DNA of 64,000 nt from Tritrichomonas foetus (GCA_001839685.1 MLAK01000001.1:225433-289432); one strand, 5' to 3'. Shown: positions 10,538 to 21,824, counted from the first letter of the stretch. Notes: generated from the sequence alone by a model not told the origin. A program made the numbers and translations.

Positions 10538-12889
10538 ATGGAGGAATACATGATCAAATTTGAAGAAGAAGTCGAAAAACTTCGTAAAGTCTCTGGAGTC
10601 AATCCAGATAAATATCCACTCCGCTGGATTAAATGGGAAACGCAATTCAAACAACCATCAGGCTCACGAGCACCACCCTGGAGAGAAACTGAAGGTGATT
10701 TAGGTTATGTCATTGCATCAACGCATGATCAAGGTATAGTTGTAATTATGTGCAAAGATGATGGCCAATGCTGCCCGATTAAAGGATATGTCGTTCAATC
10801 TGATGGATCAGAAGAGCTTGATTATGAGCCAACTGGCTCAATGAAAGGTAGTCTTAAAAGTGTCTTGGAAGATTTTTCCGAACACTTTAAAGAAAATTAC
10901 GAAGTTATCGATCCAAATGAAATTCCTTCTGAAGCAGAACTTTCTCGTGAAATTCTTAAAAACGACCTCATTTCCCTTCCGCAGCCGGTTTTAATTTTAA
11001 CACCGCCAACAAATGATAATGATAATGATAACAATGAAAATGAAATTGAAGATGATGAGCCTATCATTCCATATCCTAAAACACCACCAAATGACCAAGA
11101 ATATTGGACCATCTATCGAAAAATGTGCGACTATGTGAAAACTGCAACAGATCCAACAAACACAATTCTTCATGAAATTGCAGGAAATCCAAACTTAAAA
11201 GAAACAATTGGACAAAGAGCTATTCTTGCTGCTGGTGCTTTACCATCAATTTTAAATGTCTTAACAATTAAACAAGCTCAGCATTCCTCCGAATCACATC
11301 AAAGCAGACAAGCTGAAGATGTTATTCAAATTTTGTCAATGATTACTTTATCACCGAATATTCGAAGACATATTGCTAAAAATGAAACAGTTAAAGATCT
11401 TCTTGAAATCCTTAAAAAAGAAGAAAGACCATTAATGGAGGGATTGTTTATGACAATTGCAAATTGTTGTTTAAATACAGCATTCCGAGAGTTGATATTA
11501 AAGAATGATGGTGTTGAACCATTAATTTATCAAATCAAGAAAACTGATCTTGCATCGCAAGTTTGTTACGTTCTTTGGAAATTAAATAGAAGTGAGCATG
11601 CCACACAAATGTTAATGAAAAAGCACTTGGATCAGGAATTATTAAGATATATTCAATTACCTTTTGAAAAATTAACAGATGTTCAACTAGTGTTAAATAT
11701 TACAAGATTATACTATTCAATTGCAGTTTATGATATTCCTACAAGAAAGATGTCACGTGAACTTATGATTTTCTTCAGCCAAGGACTTATTTCCGAAAAT
11801 ACTGAATTAGTTTGTTGGTCAGCTAAAGCATTTACAATATTTGAGATTCCAGAAGAACAGCAGAAAACATTTTGCACTAACAATACTAATAATAATAGTA
11901 ATGGCTGTGAAGGACCATCAAGACTCATTCGGACATTAAGTCATGAAGATGAAAATGTTATTATTGCTGGTTTAGAATCTATTGCAGTTGTGAGCACAAA
12001 TGTTCGAATTAGAAATGAAATTGTTGATGGAAGAATTTTAGATAAGATTCAAACACTTTGGAAGCATGAAAATCCAGAAATTATGAAAGGTGTATTGCGT
12101 GCTCTTGGTGTTTTGACATTAAGTCCACGATGTGCACAAATGACCATCAAACTTAATATTATTCCAGATCTTATTGAGTACCTTCATTCAACAGATCCTG
12201 AGTTTGTGATATTCTCAGCGAAGGCAATTGGAAGCTGTTGCACAGAAAAATCAAATCTTTCAAAACTAATGGATATGAATGGTATTCGAATTTTGTGGAG
12301 TTTAATGAAATCACCTTATAGTGGTGTACAAGCTGCATCAACAAGAGCGCTTGTTCCATTTTTAAAGAGTGAAAATTCTCCAACTATTGTTAGGACATTT
12401 GTTGATGGTCTCGATCTTTTAGTAGATCTTCTTCGCTCAAATGATCCTGAAGTGCAAGCATCAGCTTGCATGGCCATCACCGAGATTGCTCGTGATAAAG
12501 AAAATCTTGCAGTTATGACTGATCTTGGTCTTGTTGAGCTTTTGAGTAGACTATTATCATCCAAATTAGATAGTGTCCGAAAACCATTAGCTGACGCCAT
12601 TGGTGTTTCAGCAGATTGGGCAAACAATCGAAGGCGCTTTGGTGAAGAAGGTGCCGTTGATCCTCTTGTTTCATATCTCAGACCTCCATCAGACAACACA
12701 GAAGTTCATGCATCTACTGCTAAAGCTCTTAAAGCACTCAGTGAAGACAATGAAAACAGCAATAAATTAAGGCATGCTGGTGTTGTAAAGTATCTGCTCA
12801 AAATGGTTCATAATAGAGATCCGGACCTCCAAATGGCTGCCGCTGTTGCGATTAGGAATATTCGTACCAATTGTGTTCATTCAGAATAA
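10538..12889 (+). CDS. Armadillo/HEAT-repeat protein, 783 aa
   Basis: An N-terminal region (1-125) has a compact, non-repetitive look (RWIKWETQF; GDLGYVIASTHDQGIVVIM). An acidic, Asn-rich linker follows near 160-180. From about 195 to the C terminus there are tandem ARM-like helical repeats of about 42 residues. Examples are AILAAGALPSILNVL, AIGSCCTEKSNLSKLMDMNGI and MAITEIARDKENLAVMTDLG. Each has the usual pattern of a buried Leu/Ala core and a Gly between helices. ARM solenoids are protein-binding scaffolds. The layout resembles flagellar ARMC-type proteins such as ARMC3/ARMC4, but I cannot assign an orthologue. The ATG at 10538 is the first in frame. Confidence 0.85.
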   Translation: MEEYMIKFEEEVEKLRKVSGVNPDKYPLRWIKWETQFKQPSGSRAPPWRETEGDLGYVIASTHDQGIVVIMCKDDGQCCPIKGYVVQSDGSEELDYEPTGSMKGSLKSVLEDFSEHFKENYEVIDPNEIPSEAELSREILKNDLISLPQPVLILTPPTNDNDNDNNENEIEDDEPIIPYPKTPPNDQEYWTIYRKMCDYVKTATDPTNTILHEIAGNPNLKETIGQRAILAAGALPSILNVLTIKQAQHSSESHQSRQAEDVIQILSMITLSPNIRRHIAKNETVKDLLEILKKEERPLMEGLFMTIANCCLNTAFRELILKNDGVEPLIYQIKKTDLASQVCYVLWKLNRSEHATQMLMKKHLDQELLRYIQLPFEKLTDVQLVLNITRLYYSIAVYDIPTRKMSRELMIFFSQGLISENTELVCWSAKAFTIFEIPEEQQKTFCTNNTNNNSNGCEGPSRLIRTLSHEDENVIIAGLESIAVVSTNVRIRNEIVDGRILDKIQTLWKHENPEIMKGVLRALGVLTLSPRCAQMTIKLNIIPDLIEYLHSTDPEFVIFSAKAIGSCCTEKSNLSKLMDMNGIRILWSLMKSPYSGVQAASTRALVPFLKSENSPTIVRTFVDGLDLLVDLLRSNDPEVQASACMAITEIARDKENLAVMTDLGLVELLSRLLSSKLDSVRKPLADAIGVSADWANNRRRFGEEGAVDPLVSYLRPPSDNTEVHASTAKALKALSEDNENSNKLRHAGVVKYLLKMVHNRDPDLQMAAAVAIRNIRTNCVHSE

Positions 12890-13860
12890 ATTATATGGTA
12901 AATTTTTTGTTAAATTATCTTTATTTTTTCATATTGGTTGACAGAACGATTGTGGAAAAGTGTAGCTGATACAATCTATAATATTATAAGATATCCCTCC
13001 AGAAACATGGGCCATTTATTAAAGAACAATTAGTTTATAGATCAATTTCTTGCCAGGATTTCCCATCATTTATTATTTATAGAATTCAATTCTTCAATTG
13101 ACTACAATTTAGACCACTTAGGCATGACCTAATTTGATATTGGGATAATTTAACTAGAAAAACGTTCTATTGATAGAAAATCCATTGATTGAGTTTGTTT
13201 TCGATATCGAAATATGTGTTGATTATAGTCTAAAGGATTATTTAAATTTATAGGTTGATCACTGGAAAAATAGGACAAAACGGAAAAAGAAGTAACTTCA
13301 ACATGAACCAAAATCATATGGATCATTCTTCAATTGAGTCATCAATAAAATAAAGTTGTGCAATTTTTGGGCACAGTCAATCTGCAATAAAATGATTTCT
13401 TTCATATTTTTCACCATTGACAAAGAGTGTAAAATCATATTTAAATTTTTTCTAAGGAATATTCTTTCAATATGGTAAATGTATCATAAATTCATATTTA
13501 ATTCCTATATTTTCTTCCATAACAATGATATCTTAATTTTGTGATTTCTTATGGTATTTTACTTTTCGAAGATGGAACATTTCTATTAAACATTCATCTC
13601 AACAAGAATTCACTTTCAAGGGTTTTTACTTCTATATAAAACTGGTGCATTAGGCGACCAATTGGTTCATTAATTAAATTAAAATAAAAAACTAAAATTT
13701 AAATACCATTAAATAGATTCATATCTTTGATACAAAATGTAAATTTTTATAATAACAAACAAAGAAGCACAACTGTTAAGACCAACTTAAAACTTATGTC
13801 CAAACATTTCATTAAATTATTTCATACCTATGAACAACAAAAAAGTAATTAAAGAGGTGG
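12890..13860. other. Intergenic between convergent genes
   Basis: No gene is supported. It contains one copy (13179-13330) of a degenerate sequence that recurs at 41767-41915. The rest is AT-rich without clear structure. Confidence 0.6.
13179..13330. repeat. Degenerate dispersed repeat, copy A (related to 41767-41915)
   Basis: Shared blocks include AATCCATTGATTGAGTT at the left and GGAAAAAGAAGT followed by ACTTCAAC at the right, with similar spacing and several indels between. On the minus strand both copies can be read as fragments containing DYNQ. This suggests a decayed coding or mobile sequence rather than a simple repeat. Family unknown. Confidence 0.6.
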
Positions 13861-15651
13861 TTATAAGACTGGTGCTCTTCCACCTTGCATATTTGATAGT
13901 GTTGTAATACATGATCGTCTTCTTATTTCTTTAGGTATATTTACATGTCCCATTACTCTTGGTTTTATAGTGAATAAATTTGTCACTTTCATTAATTCTG
14001 TCGACAAATTCAAGTTATGGTCATTAGAGACAGCAGCCCGAACAATTGCTGACCAATTTTGCATTTTTGGGTTTTGAAACCCAGCTATTGGTTCAGTTTC
14101 TTCAGAAATTTCTTTATAACACTTCATATTCATTTTTCTGAGGTATATTAAAGTCGAACTTCCCATATCTTTCACTTGTGAGCTCCAGTGTGTACTTGTG
14201 GCGTCAGAAATTGGTTTGAATACAATGGGTATAACTGTCCGTGAATTATCTGTAATCATAAGCTCCAGAGTAGGATCACATAAACATTTCAACGCGCATA
14301 AGACAACTTTATTGGAAAATGATTTACAATTTTCGGCATAAAGTTGAAAGATCTTTTTGGCATTTGCGGAGACATCTCGAGGATACATATGTGGAACGAT
14401 AGATGTAAGCAATTTTAGGAAACAACATTGTTTAGAATTTCTTGTTCTTGGTTGGTATTTATAAATGGCATTAATAATCTCTAAAGCGAATCTGGGCTTT
14501 CTAGACACATATACATTCAAGAAGTTAGTAAGATCAGTATTAAACATTGGCTCATAATTATCACTTAACAGTGGTAAAACTGTCATTTTCAAAATTTCAT
14601 CAAACAAAGGAGGTATTTCATTATAAGCTTGGAAAACATGATACATAAGTACTAATATAGGAGATATTGAATAAGGCGAACAACCTGATTCATGGTTATA
14701 AACCAGCAGGTTAGAAAGTAAAATGAAAAGGTCTTCATCTTCATTATTTCCGAAATATGCAAGAACAAAATTCACAATAAATTGTCGTTCATCAGCATCC
14801 ATACTTCCAATTTGTCTACAAATTCTGATAACAAAATTTAAGTCAACATATCGACGATTCGAAAAGCATGAATACATTTTGGTCAAAATTTGATAAACAA
14901 TTTCTAAATGCTCCATTGCGTGATCTCGATAAGCTGGAATACTATCCATCATTCTGTTCTTTGGATCTATCACAGCGAGAGGTCTTTCTAAGTTTTTGAG
15001 AACCATTTTAAAAATATGATCAATAGAATCTTTTGATAATTTTTTGACAACAGAAGTATTATCAAATATTTTCAGAATTTCAAGAAGGGCTACTCTTTTT
15101 ATCTTTTTTGCTTCTTGATCAGCATAAAAATAGTTAAAATTACACATCATCGAACAAAGCTCGCACTTTTTCTGAAGTTGGATTTGAAACTCTTTTGTGC
15201 CAATAAAATGGTGTGCTGTTGAAAGTGGAGGAAGCTCAGGCAAAACCAAATTTGCACCGACATATGGATGGTAATATTCTGGCGGTTGGTTAACAACTGG
15301 ATCGTCCAAATCGCATATAGGCTCTGAATCTAAATTGAATTTAACTGATTTCTGGCCGGGGCTGGCTGAAATATGTGCATTTTGGTTTGGTGTCGTTTTT
15401 TTGGTGAATATGATGGTGGAATTGTTCTGTTTTCGTGACTGAAATAGGTTTGGAGTACAGATTTCTGCTGGTGATGATCCGGACTCGAGCGGAGAAACGG
15501 AATTTAATGGATTGATGGAACCTTTTGGTGAGAAATATTTCTTGAGTTTGGCGTGGTGTCGGGATTGTTTTGGAACGAAAAGCGAAAGCGAAGAGTTTCG
15601 ACCACTGTATCTATTTTTCAACATCATTTTCCCTGTGAGAGTTGAAATCAT
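13861..15651 (-). CDS. PP2A regulatory subunit B56 (B') family, 596 aa
   Basis: The N-terminal 130 residues are Ser/Pro-rich and basic. From about 145 to 560 the sequence follows the B56 HEAT-like solenoid. It has FQIQLQKKCELCSMMCNF, an AAKKIKRVALLEIL-like helix, RYVDLNFVIRICRQIGSMD (the counterpart of IDQKFVLQLLELFDSED), DERQFIVNFVLAYFG, and near the end PIVFKPISDATSTHW (the counterpart of PIMFPSLYRNSKTHW). B56 subunits direct PP2A to substrates through LxxIxE motifs. The sequence is divergent but collinear. The first ATG (15649-15651) is used; a second Met at codon 9 is also possible. It lies on the opposite strand to both neighbours. Confidence 0.87.
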   Translation of the reverse strand: MISTLTGKMMLKNRYSGRNSSLSLFVPKQSRHHAKLKKYFSPKGSINPLNSVSPLESGSSPAEICTPNLFQSRKQNNSTIIFTKKTTPNQNAHISASPGQKSVKFNLDSEPICDLDDPVVNQPPEYYHPYVGANLVLPELPPLSTAHHFIGTKEFQIQLQKKCELCSMMCNFNYFYADQEAKKIKRVALLEILKIFDNTSVVKKLSKDSIDHIFKMVLKNLERPLAVIDPKNRMMDSIPAYRDHAMEHLEIVYQILTKMYSCFSNRRYVDLNFVIRICRQIGSMDADERQFIVNFVLAYFGNNEDEDLFILLSNLLVYNHESGCSPYSISPILVLMYHVFQAYNEIPPLFDEILKMTVLPLLSDNYEPMFNTDLTNFLNVYVSRKPRFALEIINAIYKYQPRTRNSKQCCFLKLLTSIVPHMYPRDVSANAKKIFQLYAENCKSFSNKVVLCALKCLCDPTLELMITDNSRTVIPIVFKPISDATSTHWSSQVKDMGSSTLIYLRKMNMKCYKEISEETEPIAGFQNPKMQNWSAIVRAAVSNDHNLNLSTELMKVTNLFTIKPRVMGHVNIPKEIRRRSCITTLSNMQGGRAPVL

Positions 15652-16363
15652 TCAAATTTTTCTATTAATTTATTCAATTTGGTTATAAAAGATGGATTGA
15701 TACTTCCATGACGAAAAAATTAAAAATCACACTAATGAATCAATATGGGTAAAAATCATAGAGGAAAGACGGAAGCACAATTGAAAAGAATATCAATTTC
15801 ATTATCAAAAATTGTGAATGTAAAAAAAAATATTTTGAATGAATGTTTCAGAAAAATTCAATCATTCTGTAAAATTATGAATTTGAATTAACTTTTATTT
15901 CATTTTTCTGAAAACAGAAATTTCTCATGATGTACTTATTTAAATGTGTATTTTTTGCGATATTATGATTTTAAATTATATATTGATTCCAATTTATGAA
16001 AAAAAATGTCTGGTAAAATGGGTTATGATATTATTCAGAAATAAATAGTGTTCTTAGTTTATTTTTCACATTATTGGATGATTAATGATTTAGTCGTATT
16101 AAATAGGGGGTTCCTTTCTTCATATGGATGGAAATACAGAAAAAAGCATGATTGATCTATATTATAATTATTCCGTGATAATCACTTCAATGAATAATTC
16201 ATTAATGAGTGATAACAAGGCGAAATCTTGAATTGAACACAATAAGAAGACTTGATTCTTCTCACCGTTTTGGGATGCAATGTGGCACTTTTTAAAATTT
16301 TCACCAATATTGAGTGGACACAGAAAAAGTTAATATTTCTGAAGAAAAATACGTTTAATAAAA
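15652..16363. other. Intergenic, divergent promoters
   Basis: This is the 5' flank of both the B56 gene (-) and the LRR gene (+). It is AT-rich with no ORF. The only signal recognised is the ACGTTTA motif at 16351-16357, next to the LRR ATG. Confidence 0.6.
16351..16357 (+). promoter_or_regulatory. ACGTTTA motif upstream of LRR gene
   Basis: An exact ACGTTTA ends 6 bp before the ATG at 16364. The same heptamer precedes IFT74, IFT88 and the FASS-like gene on the same strand. Confidence 0.45.
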
Positions 16364-18094
16364 ATGTGCTTTCGAGGAAATAACAAGATTGTTCGACCCC
16401 CTTTCGAGTTTCAAAGGAATGGACCAGTTGTCAAAGGCCCGGCTGGTCACAAGCCAGATTTTAGTCTCGCTATTACACGTCCATCATCAGCAATCAGAGG
16501 GAAAAATTTAGCAAATAAAACGCCAAGGAGAACAAAAGTAGCAACTCTCGATAACGTTGTTATTGTCGATTCATTATCACATTCGAATTATAAAAAATGC
16601 AAAGAAATTGATTTGTCAGGAAAAAAGCTTGGAAAAGTCGATATAAAAACTTTACGAGAACTTGAAAATTTACGGAAACTTGATATTAGCGATAATTGTC
16701 TCTCGCTTGAACCGTTTTCGGTAATACCACGATTAGAAGAACTTGACATTAGTTGCAATGGATTGAAAAAGTTTGATTTTTCGGAGAGTGAACATTATGT
16801 TGGTTCTGAAAGAGCCTGGAAATCATTGAAAAAGTTGAACTTAGGATTTAATTATTGTTCTTCTTTTATAACAGACATTATGTTGATGCCAAATTTATCG
16901 TGGCTCTGTTTGTCTCATAATAATATATCAGAACTTCCACCAAATATGATGCATTTTACAAACTTAAAATATTTGGATTTATCGTCAAATTCGTTGAATA
17001 GTGAAACTGCATTTTTTGCTTTAGCAACAGTTCCTTCACTCGAAATATTAATTCTTGACAGTAATAAAATCCTTCAAATTCCTGTTTTCGATTTTGGTTT
17101 CGAATCATTAACTAAACTGTCTTTGAAAAATAACCAAATTGAACTCTGTGAAGATGTGGAACCAGTTCTTGATATTGAATCACTAGAACAGATAAATCTC
17201 ATGGAAAATCCCATTTGTTTGAAATTAAAAGAAATTCCACTTGCAAGACAAATGTTTCATGATGCAAATATCGAACTTTTAATGAGTGAGCCTAAAAAGC
17301 AAAAGAAGTCAGTCCTTCCTGAAAAACTTCGCACAATTAATTTTGATCCACTTTGTTTACCGTCATTCACGAAGCAGCATATTCAAGCACTTAATCGAAA
17401 GACTCCACGTGGCAAGAAAAGTGATTTGCTTGTATCTGAAATTGATGATGAAGATTTAGATGGAAAACAAGGATATGAAAACGAAGATTATTCTAATAAT
17501 GATAAATTAACAGGTGAAGTTTTCATGACTGACTTTGGAAATGTTCAAACTGATGATCCACAACCGATAGAAATTCCAGAAACTCCGCTTCCTGATGAAA
17601 ATGAACCAGAAAATGTCCAAACAAGTATTTGGAATGAAGTTCCTGTAATTCAAGCACAAGGAAGACATGCATTAACATCAAAAACTAAGTCTCGTTTTGA
17701 ATATGCTTTTAGAAGATTAGTTTTCATTGTTGAACATCCTGATCATCGAATTAAGCCAAGAGAATCACCTTCAACTGAGCCACCTGAAACTCCAAAATCT
17801 CAGCAGACTCAAAATTTGATTTTGAAGCCACAACCAAATATGAAAGTTGCTTCGAGAAAGAAGAAACCTGTTGCTTCTAAACTTCAAGCTAGAACTGAAT
17901 ATACAAAGACAGAAGTTCAGCAAATGTTACGAAGTATGGAACAAAGGCTTGCAGTTGTTGAAAATGATTTGGCAAGAGTTGATGAAAGTGGTCATACGGC
18001 AGTTGAAGTTGCACTTGATCAGAGAAACTTTACTAACTTACATAAGCAATATGAATCTATTCGTGCTGAGCTATTGAATACTTTGAATTCATAA
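16364..18094 (+). CDS. Leucine-rich repeat protein with C-terminal coiled coil (XRRA1-like?), 576 aa
   Basis: A basic N-terminal region (1-75) precedes about nine leucine-rich repeats (about 78-285). These include NLRKLDISDNCLSL, RLEELDISCNGLKKF, NLSWLCLSHNNISELP and NLKYLDLSSNSLNS. The LRR block closes with NLMENPICLKL, an LRR-cap style end. Residues 290-470 are low-complexity. A segment RFEYAFRRLVFIVEHPDH (about 445) resembles the region after the LRRs in XRRA1-type proteins. A coiled coil (about 515-574) ends the protein. Many LRR proteins of this shape are ciliary. The XRRA1 assignment is tentative; the LRR fold is clear. It is followed in the same orientation by IFT74. Confidence 0.85.
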   Translation: MCFRGNNKIVRPPFEFQRNGPVVKGPAGHKPDFSLAITRPSSAIRGKNLANKTPRRTKVATLDNVVIVDSLSHSNYKKCKEIDLSGKKLGKVDIKTLRELENLRKLDISDNCLSLEPFSVIPRLEELDISCNGLKKFDFSESEHYVGSERAWKSLKKLNLGFNYCSSFITDIMLMPNLSWLCLSHNNISELPPNMMHFTNLKYLDLSSNSLNSETAFFALATVPSLEILILDSNKILQIPVFDFGFESLTKLSLKNNQIELCEDVEPVLDIESLEQINLMENPICLKLKEIPLARQMFHDANIELLMSEPKKQKKSVLPEKLRTINFDPLCLPSFTKQHIQALNRKTPRGKKSDLLVSEIDDEDLDGKQGYENEDYSNNDKLTGEVFMTDFGNVQTDDPQPIEIPETPLPDENEPENVQTSIWNEVPVIQAQGRHALTSKTKSRFEYAFRRLVFIVEHPDHRIKPRESPSTEPPETPKSQQTQNLILKPQPNMKVASRKKKPVASKLQARTEYTKTEVQQMLRSMEQRLAVVENDLARVDESGHTAVEVALDQRNFTNLHKQYESIRAELLNTLNS

Positions 18095-18421
18095 TCAAAT
18101 TCATCATCGAAATTGTAATCGAATAATTGATTATATTTTAGTATTGTTATTATTGGGAAGGTATGATATTTTTATGAATGCGTTGTTTATATATGTGTTT
18201 TATAAAGTGTTAATAGATACTATATTCTCTATTTCCGAAATAAAAATTATTTTATTTTTATTCAAGTGGAAATCGGTGTAAAATAAAATATTATATTGCT
18301 CTATAATTGTATATAGCAATTATATAATTATTTTCCCGAATTAATGAATTTGCTAAAAAAAAAATAAACGCCGACAGAATATACGTTTAATTTTCCAAAA
18401 TTATTTTTCAGATAAAATCAA
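18095..18421. other. Intergenic upstream of IFT74
   Basis: This is an AT-rich gap between two same-strand genes. It contains a TATA-rich imperfect inverted stretch near 18280-18325 and the ACGTTTA motif at 18383-18389. No coding sequence is seen. Confidence 0.6.
18383..18389 (+). promoter_or_regulatory. ACGTTTA motif upstream of IFT74
   Basis: An exact heptamer lies 39 bp before the ATG at 18422. A TCAGATA sequence just before the ATG could be the initiator region; that part is inference. Confidence 0.45.
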
Positions 18422-19936
18422 ATGCATGCCAAACCACCTTCAGCAGCACGTCCGCCAACATCAGGTGTTCCACATGGTATGAGGCCGCCAAGCAGAACAC
18501 GGAATGGAACCGAAATCTCAGCTCCAAGTCGCGGAATTTCAGTGGTAAATCGTCCAATGTCAAAGCAAGGCTTGCCATCAGCTCATACGCATGGTGGCGA
18601 AAGACAAGTTGCCGACAAGTCGTATTTTATTGGAATCCTTAGAAACAAAATCAATGATATCGTGAAAGAAATCGAAAGACTCGAACACGAAATCGACCAG
18701 AGGAAGCGTGGACAGTCTATTCAAGTGAATCTTGCGCAATCAGTTGCAGCCCTCAGGAAGGAAATCACAGAAAGTGAAGCCGAGCTTGCTGATTATAACG
18801 TTCTTGCAGATCGTGTTCAAAACGGGACTCCACTTGATGATATGATTGCAGGATTTCAAGCACTTGAACAAGCCAACCTTCAATGCGAAGAAGATGTGAA
18901 TAAAACATTCAAAGAAAAAAGAGATCTCGAATCAATTGTTGTTGAACAAGAAAAGAAAGTTCAAGAGATGATGCAAGGAAATGGTGCACCTGAACTTCAA
19001 GCGATGGCTCATGAAATCGAAGTGATTGAACAGAAATGCCAAGAAATGAGAAGTGCAACTGGTGATCTGAAAGGCAAAACACGAGAAGAATTACTCCAAA
19101 TGGTGAAAGATGCTACAAAAGAAATAGGAGATACAGAAAAGCAAATTCAAGATGAGCAAAGAGCCCTTTCTTTCGTTCAAGGACAAATCAAGAACATTGA
19201 AGATAGAGAAGGTGATCTTCAAACAGAACGAGGAAAGCAGTATTTGAAACTCCTTCAACGTGAAAAAGATATGAATAACTTCTTACAAAACTTCCCAACA
19301 GCTTTGGAGCAAGCCAAGCAGGATCTCGCACAATGCCAAAGACGCGTTTTTGATATTTTAGTTAATACATCACGCGATCTTGAAAGTGTATCAGAACTTC
19401 CAACTATTGATAACTTCAAACAAATGCAGACAGATTTAGCATATAAAGAAAGGCAAATGCAGGATGCTCAATCTACAATGCAGACTCTTCAGCACGAAGT
19501 TGAAAATCGTCGAAGAGAATTTGAAGATCTGAAAAATGTTGATCAAAAAATTAAAGATGAAATTGAACAAATCAAATTGAGAATGCGCGAAATGGAAGAT
19601 GAAATGCCAAACTTTGCAGATGTTGATTCTGTTCGTCAAGAAGGTGAAATCAGAAAGAAAGGCAAAGTCGAAGAAAGAGATCAACTTAAGGCTCAACTTC
19701 ATAACTTGCGTAAGGCTACTAATGCTTTGGCTACAAAATATAATGAAACACGTGCTCAAGTCAGATCTAATGAAATTAACAGCAAATTGCATTTGCTTGA
19801 AAAAGAAATTAGAGCTAGAGCAACAGAAAACAACACCACTGCGGAAAGCATTGAGGAAAACAGACGTAGAACGAACTATGCAATTGTGAAAAGAGCAGCA
19901 ATGAATATTGTGTCAGAAATTAACTCCTTGCTCTGA
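18422..19936 (+). CDS. IFT74: Intraflagellar transport protein 74 (IFT-B core)
   Basis: The Pro/Arg/Gly-rich basic N terminus (1-65) matches the tubulin-binding N terminus of IFT74. It leads into VNRPMSKQGLPSAH and the family signature DKSYFIGILRNKI (human DKSYYLGLLRSKI), then ELADYNVLADRVQNGT. The remainder, to residue 504, is continuous coiled coil as expected. It is somewhat shorter than the human protein (about 600 aa). IFT74 pairs with IFT81 to carry tubulin in anterograde intraflagellar transport. The first ATG is at 18422. It sits directly downstream of an LRR gene that carries the same upstream motif. Confidence 0.95.
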   Translation: MHAKPPSAARPPTSGVPHGMRPPSRTRNGTEISAPSRGISVVNRPMSKQGLPSAHTHGGERQVADKSYFIGILRNKINDIVKEIERLEHEIDQRKRGQSIQVNLAQSVAALRKEITESEAELADYNVLADRVQNGTPLDDMIAGFQALEQANLQCEEDVNKTFKEKRDLESIVVEQEKKVQEMMQGNGAPELQAMAHEIEVIEQKCQEMRSATGDLKGKTREELLQMVKDATKEIGDTEKQIQDEQRALSFVQGQIKNIEDREGDLQTERGKQYLKLLQREKDMNNFLQNFPTALEQAKQDLAQCQRRVFDILVNTSRDLESVSELPTIDNFKQMQTDLAYKERQMQDAQSTMQTLQHEVENRRREFEDLKNVDQKIKDEIEQIKLRMREMEDEMPNFADVDSVRQEGEIRKKGKVEERDQLKAQLHNLRKATNALATKYNETRAQVRSNEINSKLHLLEKEIRARATENNTTAESIEENRRRTNYAIVKRAAMNIVSEINSLL

Positions 19937-21228
19937 ATAATATCAATTTTTATAAACACTTTTTGAAAAATAACTTTGCTTTGTGATTTTTATACACTCC
20001 AACGACACTAGCTATTTATTGGAACATGAAAGCATGATTTATCCTCTCTCTCTCTCCAAATTAAAATGGATTTCTTATATTATTATTATTTATTTGGGAA
20101 AATCGATTTGTGAATAAAGGAATGAACTGGGTTGAAGAACCTGATTAAATAGAAACATATTCATAGCATAAATCACAAATTACTCAATACAATGTCGATA
20201 TCATATATTGATTTTATTTTAACTGTAAAAAAAGATATTCTTGAGAAGAAAATCAGAGCTTGTAAAATTATCGAAATTTAATCTCCACTCAAGCATATGT
20301 TTTAGGTATAGAAGTTGTATTATTATAATATTTCATGCACTTAATTCATAATGGAAAAAAAGGAGAAGCGTAAACTATTTAAATAGTTTTATGCCATTAA
20401 GTTTTTCTGAGTAATTGTTTTATGTCTGGAAACTTTTATTATGAAAAAAAAATAAATACCCTTATTTTTATTCAAAAGTACATCTTTTAACAACCACTTC
20501 ATCTGTAAAAAATAATATTTCTTCTCATTGGAAAACTTTTTCTGTATTTGCATATATATCGTGTAACAGAAAAAGTTTGTGAATCAATATTGCGCTATTT
20601 TGTTCGAGATAGTGATTTTGTGACGATATGAGCATTGCTTTTTTTAGGTAGCAATCTCACTAAATAAATGATTTTGAATTTTTCCAAAGTATATTTATAT
20701 GAATCCTTGCATTTCATATAGATAATCAAAAGTTTTCATGAAAATAGCCTTTGAATTAAGAGATAAACTCATTTTAAAATGTATAAAGCTCGAATTTATA
20801 ATTTTTGTTTCAAAATCAAATGAGGAAAATAATTTTTCTGATGTTGTTAGAAAAGCTATATTATTTGTGAATTACTCAAAGAAAATCTATTAAAGCAATT
20901 CAGAAAGAATAAAATAATTGAATGTGTTTTTTCGCTCATAGTAAAACTGTATTATTCAATTTTTCAATTTAAAATATGTTTTTTCACAATTATCACACTA
21001 AAAAATGACTCATCTAATATCTCATTCATTAAACTTAATATTGATACGTAAGAGCTTATTAGACCAAAATCCCCATCAGAATTTTCAGCTTAACAAACTA
21101 TTGTATGTGCTCTTAATTTTTCTGTGATTTTGTGAAAGAGGAATTCAAAACTAAAAATATCTCATTTAAATTTGTATATGTTTTGAAAAATCATACTCAA
21201 TATCCTCATTTCTATATTCTCTTCGCGA
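19937..21228. other. Long intergenic region, no gene seen
   Basis: This is about 1.3 kb of AT-rich sequence with a short (CT)n tract at 20043-20056 and A/T homopolymer runs. No ORF with coding character, no RNA gene and no repeat family was recognised. Confidence 0.6.
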
Positions 21229-21600
21229 ATGTTTTCGATCACATCTCCTCAAAACATTGTTCAGGGCCGTATTCCTTCAATTCCTCCTCTCGCACCAATG
21301 GCAAAGGCTGATCTCGATTTTTTCGATCCATTATCCGAATCTTTCAATGAACCAATTCAAAAAGCCACTGGACCATCTTCCAAAAGTCCTCCACCACTTC
21401 CATTGGCCCCCTGCTGTCATTCAATTTCTCGATGTTCATCACACGTGTTTAATATTAAAAAAGTGTCGAGAAGAAAAACTGATGAGCCGAAAATAGTCGC
21501 TCGAATAACCAAAAGTGGTCGATTTTCAATATCCAGAGTTCAACGTGTAGAAAGTCCTTCGCCAGTCGCAGATGAAATCCCGAATTCGCCAAAATGGTGA
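21229..21600 (+). CDS. Small disordered hypothetical protein, 123 aa
   Basis: No family is recognised. The sequence is rich in Pro and Ser (KSPPPLPLAPCCHSISRCSS) with a basic stretch KKVSRRK and a segment KSGRFSISRVQRVESPSP. The RFSI motif has the form R-F-x-V/I used for docking to OSR1/SPAK-type kinases, but one short motif is weak evidence. It has no signal peptide or membrane segment. The ATG at 21229 is the first in frame, and the downstream gap holds a GA-rich minisatellite. A short real gene is more likely than a chance ORF because its composition is less AT-rich than the flanks. Confidence 0.5.
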   Translation: MFSITSPQNIVQGRIPSIPPLAPMAKADLDFFDPLSESFNEPIQKATGPSSKSPPPLPLAPCCHSISRCSSHVFNIKKVSRRKTDEPKIVARITKSGRFSISRVQRVESPSPVADEIPNSPKW

Positions 21601-21824
21601 GTCTCATTTTCTATTCTGGAATTTAAATAAAATGAAATGTTCGCCTTTAATGATAGGCATGATGGAAATGAGAATCAAAGCTCACATGTTCAATAATCTT
21701 GATTAATCATATTTATCAAGATTTTTCAGATGAGTTCGAATAGTTTATGGTGAACAACTATTATTTATTATTTTTTTGAATAAATGTGGAAACAGAAATA
21801 TGATCTATTTTTTCATTTTTTGTT

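Noticed and set aside
12316..12699. 127-codon antisense ORF in the ARM gene
   Set aside because: It is a shadow of a clear ARM-repeat coding region.
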